From positions 6,634,001 through 6,698,000 of the forward strand of contig NZ_CP113264.1 in NCBI RefSeq assembly GCF_026642255.1: a stretch of DNA of 64,000 nt, written 5' to 3'. Source of the DNA: Streptomonospora nanhaiensis (GTDB lineage: Bacteria; Actinomycetota; Actinomycetes; Streptosporangiales; Streptosporangiaceae). Below, piece by piece: positions 25,189 through 33,888 of this stretch. The position numbers were made by a program, and so were the translations under genes. The notes under the pieces were generated by a model, which made no database searches, had not been told where the DNA came from, and saw only the letters and a program-made list of their open reading frames with translations. Every line of letters starts with the position of its first letter. Position 1 is the first letter of the stretch.

Positions 25189-26346
25189 ATGTCCGAGCAC
25201 GCCGACGCGTCCCGGGGGGAGTTGCGCACCGTCAACCTCGGCATCGTGTTCGCCTCGCTCTCCACCGTGGGGGCGCTCCTGGTGGTGATCGACGCGCCGA
25301 CCTGGTGGCAGGCCCTCGTCCTGGCCCTGGGGGTGGCGACGGCGGCGGTGACCGTCACGCGGTGGGCGGAGGGCCGCGTCCCCCGTGTCCCGTTCCCGGC
25401 CCTCGCCGTCACCGGGGCCGTGTGGCTCTTCGGGGTCCTGGTGGCGGAGACACCGACCGCGTCCTACGGCTTCGCCGTCGTGGGGACCGTCGCCGTGCAC
25501 CAGGCGCACCGCCGCCGGACGGCGGCCGTGCTGGGGCTGGCCGGCTTCGTGGCCGCGGTCCTCGCGGCGAGGCTGGCGGTCGCGCCGGGGGAGGTCGTCG
25601 ACACCCTGCTGGAGTACGTCGTCGGCTCCGCGGGCATCGCCGTGGTGGCGGTCGTCCTCACCTCCCTCACCCAGATGGTCTCGCGCCTCGTCGCGGAGCT
25701 GGAGGAGTCGAGGGAGCGCGAGGCCGAGCTGGCCGTGGCCCGGGAGCGGATGCGCTTCGCCAGCGACCTGCACGACATCCAGGGCCACACGCTGCACGTG
25801 GTCAAGCTCAAGACCGCGCTGGCCCGCCGGCTGGTGCGCACCGACACCGACCGCGCGGAGGAGGAGCTCGGCGAGATCCACGCCCTGGTCGGCGACACCA
25901 TCGCCCAGACCAAGGCGCTCGCCCACGCGCAGCGGCGGCTCAACCTGTCGGCGGAGCTGGAGAACGCCAAGAACCTCTTCGAGGCCGCCGGCATCCGCGT
26001 CCAGGTGCGCCGCGAGGGCGGGGTCCAGGCCCGCGCGGGCGAGATGCTCGGCCAGGTCCTGCGGGAGACGACCACCAACATCCTGCGGCACGCCCAGGCC
26101 GGGCAGGTGTGGATCACCCTCTCCGGGACCGGCATCTCCATCGTCAACGACGGCGCGCAGGAGGGCCCGCCCACCGGGCTCGGCGGGCTCGCGACCCTGC
26201 GCGAGCGCGTGGCCGGCGAGGGCGGCGAACTCACGGTGGAGCGCAAGGACGGACGGTTCCTGACCGCCGCGAGCTTCCCGCGCACGGCCGCCGGCGCCTC
26301 CCCCCTGCCGCACCGCCCCGCACCGACACGGAAGGACGACCGATGA
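25189..26346 (+). CDS. sensor histidine kinase (DesK/HisKA_3 type)
   Basis: The 385-aa product has 5-6 hydrophobic helices in the first ~165 residues, then a signalling helix (VSRLVAELEESREREAELAV). The phosphoacceptor is His195 in FASDLHDIQGHTLHVVKLK, the DesK-type dimerisation motif. The ATP-binding domain has ETTTNILRHAQ (N-box), ISIVNDG (G1) and GLGGLATLRERV (G2). I prefer ATG 25189; a GTG at 25159 is a close alternative. The stop codon overlaps the ATG of the response regulator. It reads away from the other kinase, with only 312 bp between them, so the two systems could cross-regulate. Confidence 0.88.
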   Translation: MSEHADASRGELRTVNLGIVFASLSTVGALLVVIDAPTWWQALVLALGVATAAVTVTRWAEGRVPRVPFPALAVTGAVWLFGVLVAETPTASYGFAVVGTVAVHQAHRRRTAAVLGLAGFVAAVLAARLAVAPGEVVDTLLEYVVGSAGIAVVAVVLTSLTQMVSRLVAELEESREREAELAVARERMRFASDLHDIQGHTLHVVKLKTALARRLVRTDTDRAEEELGEIHALVGDTIAQTKALAHAQRRLNLSAELENAKNLFEAAGIRVQVRREGGVQARAGEMLGQVLRETTTNILRHAQAGQVWITLSGTGISIVNDGAQEGPPTGLGGLATLRERVAGEGGELTVERKDGRFLTAASFPRTAAGASPLPHRPAPTRKDDR

Positions 26347-26945
26347 CCACCGTGGTGCTCGCCGACGACGAGGCCCTGCTCCGCAAGGCGCTGGCCGCGC
26401 TGCTCCCCATGGAGGGGGAGATCACCGTGCTCGCCGAGGCGGAGGACGGGGAGGAGGCCGTGGAGGCCACGCTCCGCCACCGGCCCGACGTGCTCGTCGT
26501 CGACCTGGAGATGCCCGGGACGGACGGGCTCGGGGCCGTCGCGGCGATCCGCCGGGAGCTCCCGGACCAGGTGATCCTCATGCTGACCCGGCACGCCAGG
26601 CCCGGGGTTCTGCGCAAGGCCCTGCGACTGGGGGTCCAGGGCTTCGTCAGCAAGTCGGCGGAGCCGGCGCACATCGCCTCGGTCGTCGCGACCCTGCACG
26701 GGGGCAAGCGGTGGATCGACCCGGACGTGTCCGCGCTCGCCGTCATCGACGACTGCCCGCTCACCGACCGGGAGGTGGACGTCCTGCGGGCGACCGGCGA
26801 GGGGTACTCGGCCGCCGACATCGCCGCCCGGCTGCACCTGGCGGAGGGCACGGTGCGCAACTACCTCTCGAACGCCATGCAGAAGACCCAGACGCGCACC
26901 AGGCACGAGGCGGCCAGGTACGCGCGCGAGCACGACTGGCTGTAG
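26343..26945 (+). CDS. LuxR-family response regulator (DesR-like)
   Basis: The 200-aa protein has a receiver domain with Asp54 (LVVDLEMPGTDG), acidic pair ADDE, and Lys in VSKSAE, then a LuxR helix-turn-helix in DCPLTDREVDVLRATGEGYS. It is translated with the kinase gene through an ATGA overlap. Systems with this DesK-DesR layout often control membrane or envelope genes, but no target is visible beside it. The nearest downstream gene is the PKS cluster, 693 bp away. Confidence 0.9.
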   Translation: MTTVVLADDEALLRKALAALLPMEGEITVLAEAEDGEEAVEATLRHRPDVLVVDLEMPGTDGLGAVAAIRRELPDQVILMLTRHARPGVLRKALRLGVQGFVSKSAEPAHIASVVATLHGGKRWIDPDVSALAVIDDCPLTDREVDVLRATGEGYSAADIAARLHLAEGTVRNYLSNAMQKTQTRTRHEAARYAREHDWL

Positions 26946-27638
26946 CGGTCCGGACGGACACGCCCGCGGTTCCGGCGGGCACGGCCGCCGTCGGGCGCCC
27001 GCCCGGGACCGGACCGTGCCCGCGGCCCCGGGCGGCGGGAGCCGGGCAGGGTGGGGGAGGCGGAGCGCGCCGGTCCGCACACCGGATCCCGGTCGCCCCC
27101 GGGTCGTGGACCCGGGGTTTCCCGTTCGCCGGGCGGGTGCGCCGCTCCGGAGGGCGAACAAATACCGAACAGCCGGACAAGCCGCTCGGGGGCCGCGGGG
27201 AAAACGGGGAACCTGGCCGACCAGGTCGTCGTCAGGGGCATGGCCAACGCCAGATCGACTCCACATCGTGATATCACAAACACAGAAAGTAGCGATGTCG
27301 GCCGTTTGCGGTCTCCCGTGACCGGCCGCACCGCCTCCGACCCGTCACTCCGCGGCCGCTCTCGCCCGCTGTCCGTCGCCCGACCCGCCCGAGCGCGGCA
27401 CAGCACCCGCGGACCGTTCGGCATCACGCCCCGCGACCGGCCCCGGTCGATATCCCTGAACTCGTGGAGAAGACACCCTTGACCCAGATCTGCCGTCCCC
27501 CGGTGTCACCGGGGCGCGTCACACCTCCGTCCGGCACTTCCCACCGGGCGCCGCGGCGGCACCGCGACGCCTCCTCCGAGACCCGTACGCGTCCGCTACG
27601 CCGCACCCGCCGCGACTCCGCCGCGAGGGGGGCGCGCC
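26946..27638. other. 693-bp non-coding region before the type II PKS genes
   Basis: I find no convincing gene here. Open frames have Arg/Pro/Ser-rich translations and no credible start signals. An AT-richer patch at about 27255-27300 contains a perfect GTGATATCAC palindrome at 27268-27277 and is the best place for the PKS promoter. The 5' untranslated leader would then be about 340 nt. Confidence 0.5.
27268..27277. promoter_or_regulatory. 10-bp palindrome in the PKS upstream region
   Basis: GTGATATCAC is a perfect palindrome in the only AT-rich part of the long region before the ketosynthase gene. It is a candidate operator; the regulator is not identified. Confidence 0.4.
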
Positions 27639-28895
27639 GTGAAGCGTGAGGCCGTCGTCACCGGCGTGGGCGTGGTCGCCCCCGGGGGCATCGGCGCCGC
27701 CGCGTTCTGGGACATGCTCACCGCGGGTCGCACCGCCACCCGGGGCATCACCCTGTTCGACCCGGCGGGCTACCGCTCCCGGATCGCCGCCGAGGTCGAC
27801 TTCGACCCCGCCGCGCACGGCCTGGACGAGCAGCGGACCGCGCGCATGGACCGGTACGTCCAGTTCGCCGCCGTCGCAGCCGCCGAGGCCCTGGCCGACA
27901 GCGGCGCCCCACTGGCCGGCGTCCCGCCCTGGCGTGTCGGGGTGAGCATGGGCACGGCGGTCGGCGGCACCACCCGCCTGGACCGGGAGTACGCGGTGAC
28001 GAGCCGCGGCGGCGCGGACTGGGTGGTCGACCACACCGCCACCGCGCCCCACTCGCACCTCGCGCTGATGCCGAGCACGCTCTCCGGGGAGATCGCGGAG
28101 CTGGTCGGCGCCCGCGGCCCGGTGCGCACGGTCTCCACCGGGTGCACGTCCGGGCTGGACGCGGTGGGCTACGCCGCCCAGGCCGTCGAGGACGGCCTCG
28201 CGGACGTGGTCGTCGCCGGGGCGGCCGAGTCGCCGATCTCGCCCATCGCCATGGCCTGCTTCGACGCCATCAAGGCGACGTCGGACAGCAACGACGACCC
28301 GGGGCGCGCGTCCCGGCCCTTCGACCGCCACAGGAACGGCTTCGTCATGGGCGAGGGCGCGGCCGTCCTCGTCCTGGAGGAGGCGTCGGCCGCGCGGCGG
28401 CGCGGCGCCCGCGTCCGCTGCCGGGTGGCGGGCTTCGCCAACCACGGCAACGCCTTCCACATGACCGGCCTGCGGCGCGAGGGGACGGAGATGGCGCGCG
28501 CCGTCACCACCGCGCTGGACCACGCCCGGCGCTCCGCCACCGACGTGGACTACGTCAACGCGCACGGGTCGGGGACCGTGCAGAACGACAGGCACGAGAC
28601 CGACGCCGTCAAGCGCGCGCTCGGCGAGCACGCCCGCCGGGTCCCCATGACCTCGATCAAGTCGATGGTGGGGCACTCGCTCGGCGCGATCGGCTCGATC
28701 GAGCTCGTGGCCTGCGTCCTGGCCATGGACACCGGCGTGGTCCCGCCCACGGCCAACCTGGCCACACCCGACCCCGAGTGCGACCTCGACTACGTCCCGG
28801 TGACCGCGCGCGAGCACAGGACCGACGTGGTGCTGTCCGTGGGCAGCGGTTTCGGAGGGTTCCAGTCGGCGGTCGTCCTGGACCGGGGAGAGTGA
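27639..28895 (+). CDS. type II PKS ketosynthase alpha
   Basis: KS-alpha catalyses decarboxylative condensation of malonyl-ACP units on a poly-beta-ketone chain held by the ACP. The 418-aa protein starts at GTG 27639 behind GAGGGGGG. It has active-site Cys169 in VSTGCTSGLDAV, the catalytic histidines in VNAHGSGT and MVGHSLGAIGS, and the C-terminal GSGFGGFQSA motif. It forms a heterodimer with the chain length factor encoded 9 bp downstream. The gene order KS-CLF-ACP-cyclase matches spore-pigment (whiE) and aromatic-antibiotic clusters. No ketoreductase is present nearby, so the primary chain is probably unreduced. The product is unknown. Confidence 0.95.
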   Translation: MKREAVVTGVGVVAPGGIGAAAFWDMLTAGRTATRGITLFDPAGYRSRIAAEVDFDPAAHGLDEQRTARMDRYVQFAAVAAAEALADSGAPLAGVPPWRVGVSMGTAVGGTTRLDREYAVTSRGGADWVVDHTATAPHSHLALMPSTLSGEIAELVGARGPVRTVSTGCTSGLDAVGYAAQAVEDGLADVVVAGAAESPISPIAMACFDAIKATSDSNDDPGRASRPFDRHRNGFVMGEGAAVLVLEEASAARRRGARVRCRVAGFANHGNAFHMTGLRREGTEMARAVTTALDHARRSATDVDYVNAHGSGTVQNDRHETDAVKRALGEHARRVPMTSIKSMVGHSLGAIGSIELVACVLAMDTGVVPPTANLATPDPECDLDYVPVTAREHRTDVVLSVGSGFGGFQSAVVLDRGE

Positions 28896-28904
28896 GGAGC
28901 GGCC

Positions 28905-30116
28905 ATGACCATGGTGATCACGGGCCTGGGCACGGTGTCCCCGGCGGGAACGGGCACCGACGCCTACTGGGCCGCGCTGGTGGAGGGTCGGACGCTCCTG
29001 ACGCCGATCCCCGACGTCGGCGCCCGGGGCTACCCGGTCCGCCTGGGCGGCAGGGTCCCCGGGTTCGACCCGTACGAGCACATCGAGGGCCGCTACGTCG
29101 TCCGGACCGACGCGTTCAGCTGGTTCGCGATGGTGGCCTCCGACGAGGCCCTGCGTGACTCGGGGGTCGACGTCGCCGCCGACCCCTACGCCACGGGGGT
29201 GCTCATCTGCAGCGGCAGCGGCGGCAACGAGTTCGGCCAGCGCGAACTGGCCGCCCTGTGGGGGCGGGGGCCGGAGTTCGTCGGCCCCTACCAGTCCATC
29301 GCCTGGTTCTACGCCGCCAGCACGGGCCAGGTGTCGATCAGCAACGGCCTCAAGGGCATGTGCGGTGTGCTGACCACCGACGAGCCGGGCATGCTCGACG
29401 CCCTGGGGCAGAGCCGGCAGGCGCTCCGGCGCGGAACCCCGGCGATGCTGGTCGGCGGCAGCGACGCGGCGCTGGGCTCGCCGTTCGCCCTGGCCACCCA
29501 GCTGGGCAGCGGGGTCCTGAGCGAGGGCGGCGACCCCGGCACGGCGTACGCGCCCTTCACGGAGGGGGCGTGCGGCTTCGTCCCGGCGGAGGGCGCGGCC
29601 GTCGCGCTGGTGGAGGACGCGGCCACCGCGCGGGCGCGCCGGGCCAGGGTGCGGGCCGTCGTCGCGGGCCACGCGAGCACGTTCGGCGGCGTCGGCGCGT
29701 TCGACCCCGGCGGTGAGGGCCTCCTGCGCGCGGCCGAGGAGGCGATGCGCCGCGCCGGGGTGGGCCCGGAGGGGGTGGACGTCGTCTTCGCGGACGCCGT
29801 CGGCCTCCCCAAGGCCGACGCCGACGAGGTCGCGGCGCTGCGGCGGCTCTTCCCCGACGGCGTGGCCGTCACCGCGCCGAAGGCGGGCTTCGGCCGGGCC
29901 TACGCCGGGGCCGGCGCCCTGGACGTGGCCGCCGCGGTGCTGAGCCTGGAACACCAGGTCGTTCCCCCCACCCCCCACGTACCGGACGCGCCCCTGGGCC
30001 TGGACCTGGTCACCAGGGTCGCCCGCCCCGCACGCCTGCGCTCCGCGCTGGTGCTGTCCCGGGGCGTGGGCGGCGGGAACTCCGCGCTCGTCCTCCAGCA
30101 TCCCGACCACGTCTGA
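28905..30116 (+). CDS. type II PKS chain length factor (KS-beta)
   Basis: The CLF partners KS-alpha, decarboxylates malonyl-ACP for priming in canonical systems and sets the number of extender units. The 403-aa product starts at ATG 28905 (MTMVITGLGTVSPAG) and lacks the catalytic Cys. The aligned stretch is LTTDEPGMLDALGQ: Glu160 occupies the place where most CLFs have Gln (typically xxxQAGGLDA). The other ketosynthase surface motifs (TGQVSISNG, KAGFGRAYAG) are present. Cavity-gating residues cannot be judged by eye, so chain length is open. The gene is translationally close to KS-alpha (9-bp gap) and ACP (21-bp gap). Confidence 0.92.
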   Translation: MTMVITGLGTVSPAGTGTDAYWAALVEGRTLLTPIPDVGARGYPVRLGGRVPGFDPYEHIEGRYVVRTDAFSWFAMVASDEALRDSGVDVAADPYATGVLICSGSGGNEFGQRELAALWGRGPEFVGPYQSIAWFYAASTGQVSISNGLKGMCGVLTTDEPGMLDALGQSRQALRRGTPAMLVGGSDAALGSPFALATQLGSGVLSEGGDPGTAYAPFTEGACGFVPAEGAAVALVEDAATARARRARVRAVVAGHASTFGGVGAFDPGGEGLLRAAEEAMRRAGVGPEGVDVVFADAVGLPKADADEVAALRRLFPDGVAVTAPKAGFGRAYAGAGALDVAAAVLSLEHQVVPPTPHVPDAPLGLDLVTRVARPARLRSALVLSRGVGGGNSALVLQHPDHV

Positions 30117-30137
30117 CACACGACAACAAGGAGACCC

Positions 30138-30398
30138 ATGGCCGAGAGCCGCATCACGATCGAGGAACAGGTGGAGCTGATCTCCGCCTGCGCCGGGATC
30201 AGGACCGACGTCGAGACGGCGTCCTCGCAGACCTTCGACGAGCTGGGGGTCGACTCCCTCGGCGTCCTCGGCATCGTGGCCGAGATCGAGCGCCGCACCG
30301 GCCTCAAGCTGGGCGCCGACGCGGAGCAGGCGCCCTCCCCCGCCGCACTCATGGCCCTGGTCAACGGGGACGTCCCCGCCCACATGGAAGGAGCGTGA
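30138..30398 (+). CDS. type II PKS acyl carrier protein
   Basis: The 86-aa protein carries the growing polyketide on a phosphopantetheine attached to Ser40 in DELGVDSLGVLG. It is acidic and of typical length. AAGGAGACCC precedes the ATG. The phosphopantetheinyl transferase and malonyl-CoA:ACP transferase are not encoded here and presumably come from elsewhere, as is common. The last codons overlap the start of the cyclase gene (GTGA). Confidence 0.94.
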   Translation: MAESRITIEEQVELISACAGIRTDVETASSQTFDELGVDSLGVLGIVAEIERRTGLKLGADAEQAPSPAALMALVNGDVPAHMEGA

Positions 30399-30877
30399 CG
30401 GCCGTGCCCTCGCGTACCGAGAACAGCATCGTCATCGACGCCCCCCTCGACCTGGTCTGGGAGATGACCAACGACCTGGGCGAGTGGACCGGTTTCTTCC
30501 CCAAGTACGCCGAGGTGGAGGTCCTCGAGAGGGAGGGGGACACCGTCCGGTTCCGGATCACCAAGTTCCCGGACGACCAGGGCCGCGTGTGGAGCTGGGT
30601 GTCCGAGCGCGTCATGGACCGCGCCGCGGGCGAGGTGCGCGCCCGGCGCGTGGAGACCGGGGCGTTCGAGTTCATCAACCTGCACTGGACCTATGAGGAG
30701 GTCTCGGGCGGGGTCCTCATGACCTGGCGCAACGAGTTCACCATGAAGCCCGACTCGCCCTACAGCGACGAGCAGATCACCGCCAACATCAACCGGGAGG
30801 CCCCGGTCGAGATGGGGCTGATCAAGAAGAGGGTCGAGGCGAGGGCGATGGCGATGGCGGAGAACCCCGTCGCCTGA
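30395..30877 (+). CDS. polyketide aromatase/cyclase, SRPBCC fold
   Basis: This enzyme folds and aromatises the nascent poly-ketone, choosing the first-ring closure. The 160-aa product starts GTG 30395 (MTAVPSRTENSIVIDAPLDL) and has the START/SRPBCC hallmarks APLDLVWEMTNDLGEWTGF at the start, the central FINLHWTYEE strand and the C-terminal helix INREAPVEMGLIKKRVEA. It resembles TcmN-N-terminal/WhiE-ORFVI type cyclases. It is the last gene of the PKS unit and overlaps the ACP gene by four bases. A large GC-rich hairpin follows. Confidence 0.92.
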   Translation: MTAVPSRTENSIVIDAPLDLVWEMTNDLGEWTGFFPKYAEVEVLEREGDTVRFRITKFPDDQGRVWSWVSERVMDRAAGEVRARRVETGAFEFINLHWTYEEVSGGVLMTWRNEFTMKPDSPYSDEQITANINREAPVEMGLIKKRVEARAMAMAENPVA

Positions 30878-30949
30878 CCGGGCCCGGGCCCCGGGGCCTT
30901 CGGAACGGCGCGGCCCCGGCGGTCGCGCCGGCGCCCGGAGGCCCCGGGG

Positions 30950-30978
30950 CCCGCCGGGCCGCAGGACGGCCCGGCGGG
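30950..30978. terminator. 12-bp perfect hairpin between PKS and DUF418 genes
   Basis: CCCGCCGGGCCG and its complement flank CAGGA, in the 111-bp gap between convergent genes. A longer GGGCCCCGGGGCC... pairing lies immediately left of it. Confidence 0.6.
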
Positions 30979-30988
30979 ACGGGCCGGG

Positions 30989-32197
30989 TCAGCGGCGGTG
31001 TCCGGGGGCCCGCGCCAGCACCGCCTTCTGGAGGGCCTCCAGGGGACCGGCGCGGAACCGGCGCAGCCACAGCGTGGAGGCGGTGAGGAGCAGCGCGCAC
31101 AGCGCCGCCCACAGGCCCATCACCCACCAGGGGCCCGAATCGGCGAGGCGGGTGGCCAGGCCCAGGCCGAAGCCGTGGAGGACCAGCACGCAGACGAGGT
31201 TCTGCGCCACGTAGCCGCTCATGGCCGTCCTGCCGAGGGACGACACCGCCGTGACCGCGCGGCCCCCGGGGTTCGCCCGGTCCAGCACCCAGCCGACCGC
31301 GCCGATCACGCCGAGCGCCACCACCGGGGCGGCGACGTAGCGGTCCAGGAGGGCCAGCCCGGGCCCGGCCAGGGTCGTGGCCAGGTTGAACGGCACCCCG
31401 ACGCCCAGGCCCCACACGAGCAGGCGGCCCCGGATGCGGCGGCCGGCGGCGTCGTCCCCGAAGGCCCCGGCGCGGAACAGCCGCACGCCCAGCAGGAACA
31501 TGAACACCATCAGGGCGAAGGTGAGGATCGGCTCGGCCCGGAAGAGGAGCACGTGGTCGAGCCGGAAGGCGACCTGGTCCAGGTAGCTCCCGTGGGCGTA
31601 GAGGTCCACGACCTCGGGCGGGGTCTCCCCTCCCGCCGCGGCCGGGTCGAGGACCATCACCGCGGTGAGGAGCCCGATGAGGGCCGCGTGCAGGGCCGCC
31701 GCCGTCCACATCACGGCGTCCCGCGCCCTCCGGGAGCGGGTCAGCAGCCAGGCGACCACCAGGGACGTGACCGCGTAGCCCATGAGGACGTCGGCGGCGA
31801 AGACCAGGGTGAAGTGCACGAGGCCCTCGGTGAACAGGAACAGCGCCCGCCACTTGTAGGGGCCGGGCCAGCGCTCCCCCCGCCGGGCCGCCGAGCGGAA
31901 CTGGATCGCCAGGCCCACGCCGAACAGCAGGGTGAGCAGGGCGAGGAACTTGCCGTTGGCGAGGAAGAGGAACAGCCCCTCCCCCAGGGAGGCCGCGGAC
32001 GGCGACTCCCGGAAGTCGGCGAGGGTGCCGAGGGACTGCGCCCCGAACAGGAAGCTCGCCTCGGAGCCGGGGGCGGTGAACAGCCACACGTTGGTGGCGA
32101 GGGTGCCCATGATGGCGACGCCCCGGAGGACGTCGAGCAGGGGGAGGCGCGCCCCCGCCCGGGCGGGGGTCCCGGTCTGCGGATCGGTCGTGGTCAT
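30989..32197 (-). CDS. DUF418-family (YeiB-like) membrane protein
   Basis: The 402-aa product begins with a short polar stretch, then LPLLDVLRGVAIMGTLATNV, the signature of the YeiB/DUF418 family (an acyltransferase-3-like fold of ~10 helices). Hydrophobic helices are spread across the whole length and the C-terminal DUF418 domain has ...LWAALCALLLTASTLWLRRF. The function of the family is not established. It follows the TetR gene by 31 bp on the same strand, so it is probably in its operon and under its control. Confidence 0.85.
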   Translation of the reverse strand: MTTTDPQTGTPARAGARLPLLDVLRGVAIMGTLATNVWLFTAPGSEASFLFGAQSLGTLADFRESPSAASLGEGLFLFLANGKFLALLTLLFGVGLAIQFRSAARRGERWPGPYKWRALFLFTEGLVHFTLVFAADVLMGYAVTSLVVAWLLTRSRRARDAVMWTAAALHAALIGLLTAVMVLDPAAAGGETPPEVVDLYAHGSYLDQVAFRLDHVLLFRAEPILTFALMVFMFLLGVRLFRAGAFGDDAAGRRIRGRLLVWGLGVGVPFNLATTLAGPGLALLDRYVAAPVVALGVIGAVGWVLDRANPGGRAVTAVSSLGRTAMSGYVAQNLVCVLVLHGFGLGLATRLADSGPWWVMGLWAALCALLLTASTLWLRRFRAGPLEALQKAVLARAPGHRR

Positions 32198-32228
32198 GCG
32201 GACATCCCAGCTCTCGGTCGGACGTGGG

Positions 32229-32843
32229 TCACGAGCTCTCGGGGTCCGCGAAGAGCCGGTCGACGTAGGTGGTGAGGGAGGCGAGGACCGGGGCCTCGGA
32301 GAAGTCCCCGCCGGTGACGAGGTGGTGCACGGTCAGGCCGTCCACGAAGGCGACGAGGGCGGCGGCCTCCGCTCGGGCGCCCGTGCCGGGCGGCAGCTCG
32401 CCCGCCCGCAGGCCCTCGCCGAACGCCTGCTCGAACGCGTCGACGAGCTGCCGCGTCGTGGCCCTGTGCAGCCGGGACATCTCCGCGTCGGCCATGGTGG
32501 CCGGCAGGAACTCCAGCCAGACGGTGAGTTCCAGGCGCCGCTCGTCGTCGAGGGGGAGGAGGGTCTCCGCCGCGCGGAGGACCCACTCCCGGACGGTGGC
32601 GGGCCCCTCGCCCGCGGCGAGTGCCAGGAGGCGGGCCTCGCCCTGCTTGTACATGTACTCCACCCCGAACCGGAGCAGCTGGGACTTGGTGCGGAAGTAG
32701 CTCTGCACCAGCCCGACCGACACCCCGGCCTCGTCGGCGACGTCGGCGAGGGTGGTCCTCGCCAGTCCCCGCCTCCCCACCGAGCGCAGGAGTGCCCGGG
32801 CGACCTGTCGTCGCCGCTCGTCGTGGTCCGCCGTTCTCGCCAT
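32229..32843 (-). CDS. TetR-family transcriptional regulator
   Basis: The 204-aa protein has an N-terminal helix-turn-helix (TLADVADEAGVSVGLVQSYF, about residues 29-48) and a C-terminal ligand/dimer domain. I choose ATG 32843 (MARTADHDERRRQ); an upstream in-frame ATG at 32861 lies inside the operator. The gene has little Shine-Dalgarno sequence, consistent with a near-leaderless mRNA. A 25-bp AT-rich inverted repeat directly before the ATG is the obvious autoregulatory operator. It is followed by the DUF418 gene. Confidence 0.92.
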   Translation of the reverse strand: MARTADHDERRRQVARALLRSVGRRGLARTTLADVADEAGVSVGLVQSYFRTKSQLLRFGVEYMYKQGEARLLALAAGEGPATVREWVLRAAETLLPLDDERRLELTVWLEFLPATMADAEMSRLHRATTRQLVDAFEQAFGEGLRAGELPPGTGARAEAAALVAFVDGLTVHHLVTGGDFSEAPVLASLTTYVDRLFADPESS

Positions 32844-32844
32844 G

Positions 32845-32869
32845 AAAAAATAATACGACACTATTTTTT
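32845..32869. promoter_or_regulatory. operator of the TetR-DUF418 operon
   Basis: AAAAAATA-N9-TATTTTTT is a perfect inverted repeat starting 2 bp before the TetR ATG and standing out by base composition. It would also cover the promoter, giving autorepression. Confidence 0.7.
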
Positions 32870-33018
32870 AATATGGCGACAGGTCCCGTGGCCGGGACCG
32901 GCCGCGCCGCCCCCGGGACCGCGCGGCCACCGGCGCCGGGCGACCGCGTCGCGGCGCCCGTGACGCCCGCCACGGACTCCGCGAACGCCCGGGACCTGCG
33001 CTTGTGATGCAATAACAA

Positions 33019-33034
33019 CGGGTTCGTGAACCCG
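33019..33034. promoter_or_regulatory. 7-bp inverted repeat upstream of the pyridoxal-kinase-like gene
   Basis: CGGGTTC-GT-GAACCCG lies ~54 bp before the ATG in the promoter area. It could be an operator or a leader hairpin. Confidence 0.4.
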
Positions 33035-33087
33035 CGAGGGATCCCGAGACCGGCAACAGCACATCGACAGAGGGAGGTTGGTCCCCC

Positions 33088-33888
33088 ATGACCGACCGCG
33101 CGTACGTGATCGCAGGATCGGAGGCCACCGGCGGCGCCGGCATCCAGGCCGACCTCAAGGCCTTCCAGGAGCTCGGCGTCTACGGGATGGGGACGATCAC
33201 CTGCATCGTCTCCTTCGACCCCGGCAACGGCTGGGGCCACCGGTTCGTCCCCGTCGCCCCGAACGTCATCGCCGACCAGATCGAGGCGGCGACCGCCTGC
33301 CACGACCTGGACGTGGTGAAGATCGGCATGCTCGGCACCCCCGACACCATCGACGTGGTCGCCGAGGCCCTCCGGCGGCAGCCGTGGCGGCACGTGGTCC
33401 TGGACCCGGTCCTGATCTGCAAGGGCCAGGAGGCGGGCGCGGCCCTGGACACCGACAAGGCGCTCACCGCCCAGATCCTCCCGCTGGCCACGGTGATCAC
33501 CCCCAACCACTTCGAGGCGCGCACCCTCGCGGGCATGGAGCGCATCGACTCCGTGGACGACCTGGTCGAGGCCGCCCGCCGCATCCGCGAACTCGGCCCG
33601 GAGCACGTGGTCGTCAAGGGCGGCACGGAACTCCCCGGCCCGGACGCGGTGGACGTGTACTTCGACGGCGAGGAGGTGACGGTCCTCAGCGCCCCGAAGA
33701 TCGGCGAGGAGCGCGTGAGCGGCGCCGGGTGCACCTTCGCCGCCGCGATCACCGCCGAACTGGCCAAGGGCGCCGAGGTGGGCGCCGCCGTCGCGACCGC
33801 GAAGGCGATGGTCCGCGAGGGGATCGAGAGGCGGCTGACCACGCACGCCCCGTTCGCCTCGGTGGTGCCGGTCGCCCCGCGCGGCTGA
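33088..33888 (+). CDS. pyridoxal/hydroxymethylpyrimidine kinase family protein (PdxK/ThiD-type)
   Basis: A ribokinase-fold vitamin B6 (or HMP) kinase. The 266-aa product begins YVIAGSEATGGAGIQADLKA, the ThiD-superfamily glycine motif with aspartate, and contains LDPVLICKG, TPNHFEARTL and the C-terminal RVSGAGCTFAAAI anion hole with a catalytic Cys in place of the usual GTGD Asp. The GxGC form marks the Bacillus-type pyridoxal kinase (ThiD2/PdxK) rather than classic ThiD. GGGAGG lies 12 nt upstream of the ATG. It stands alone; function as pyridoxal salvage is my preference, but HMP kinase activity is possible. Confidence 0.83.
   Translation: MTDRAYVIAGSEATGGAGIQADLKAFQELGVYGMGTITCIVSFDPGNGWGHRFVPVAPNVIADQIEAATACHDLDVVKIGMLGTPDTIDVVAEALRRQPWRHVVLDPVLICKGQEAGAALDTDKALTAQILPLATVITPNHFEARTLAGMERIDSVDDLVEAARRIRELGPEHVVVKGGTELPGPDAVDVYFDGEEVTVLSAPKIGEERVSGAGCTFAAAITAELAKGAEVGAAVATAKAMVREGIERRLTTHAPFASVVPVAPRG

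Noticed and set aside
23722..26313. An open minus-strand frame of 863 codons spanning both kinase genes.
   Set aside because: Only 24876-23722 is the histidine kinase; the upstream two-thirds is antisense to the other kinase and low-complexity.
27464..27649. A 61-codon frame in front of the ketosynthase gene, starting GTG.
   Set aside because: Arg/Thr/Pro-rich translation that overlaps the ketosynthase start; no credible ribosome binding site.
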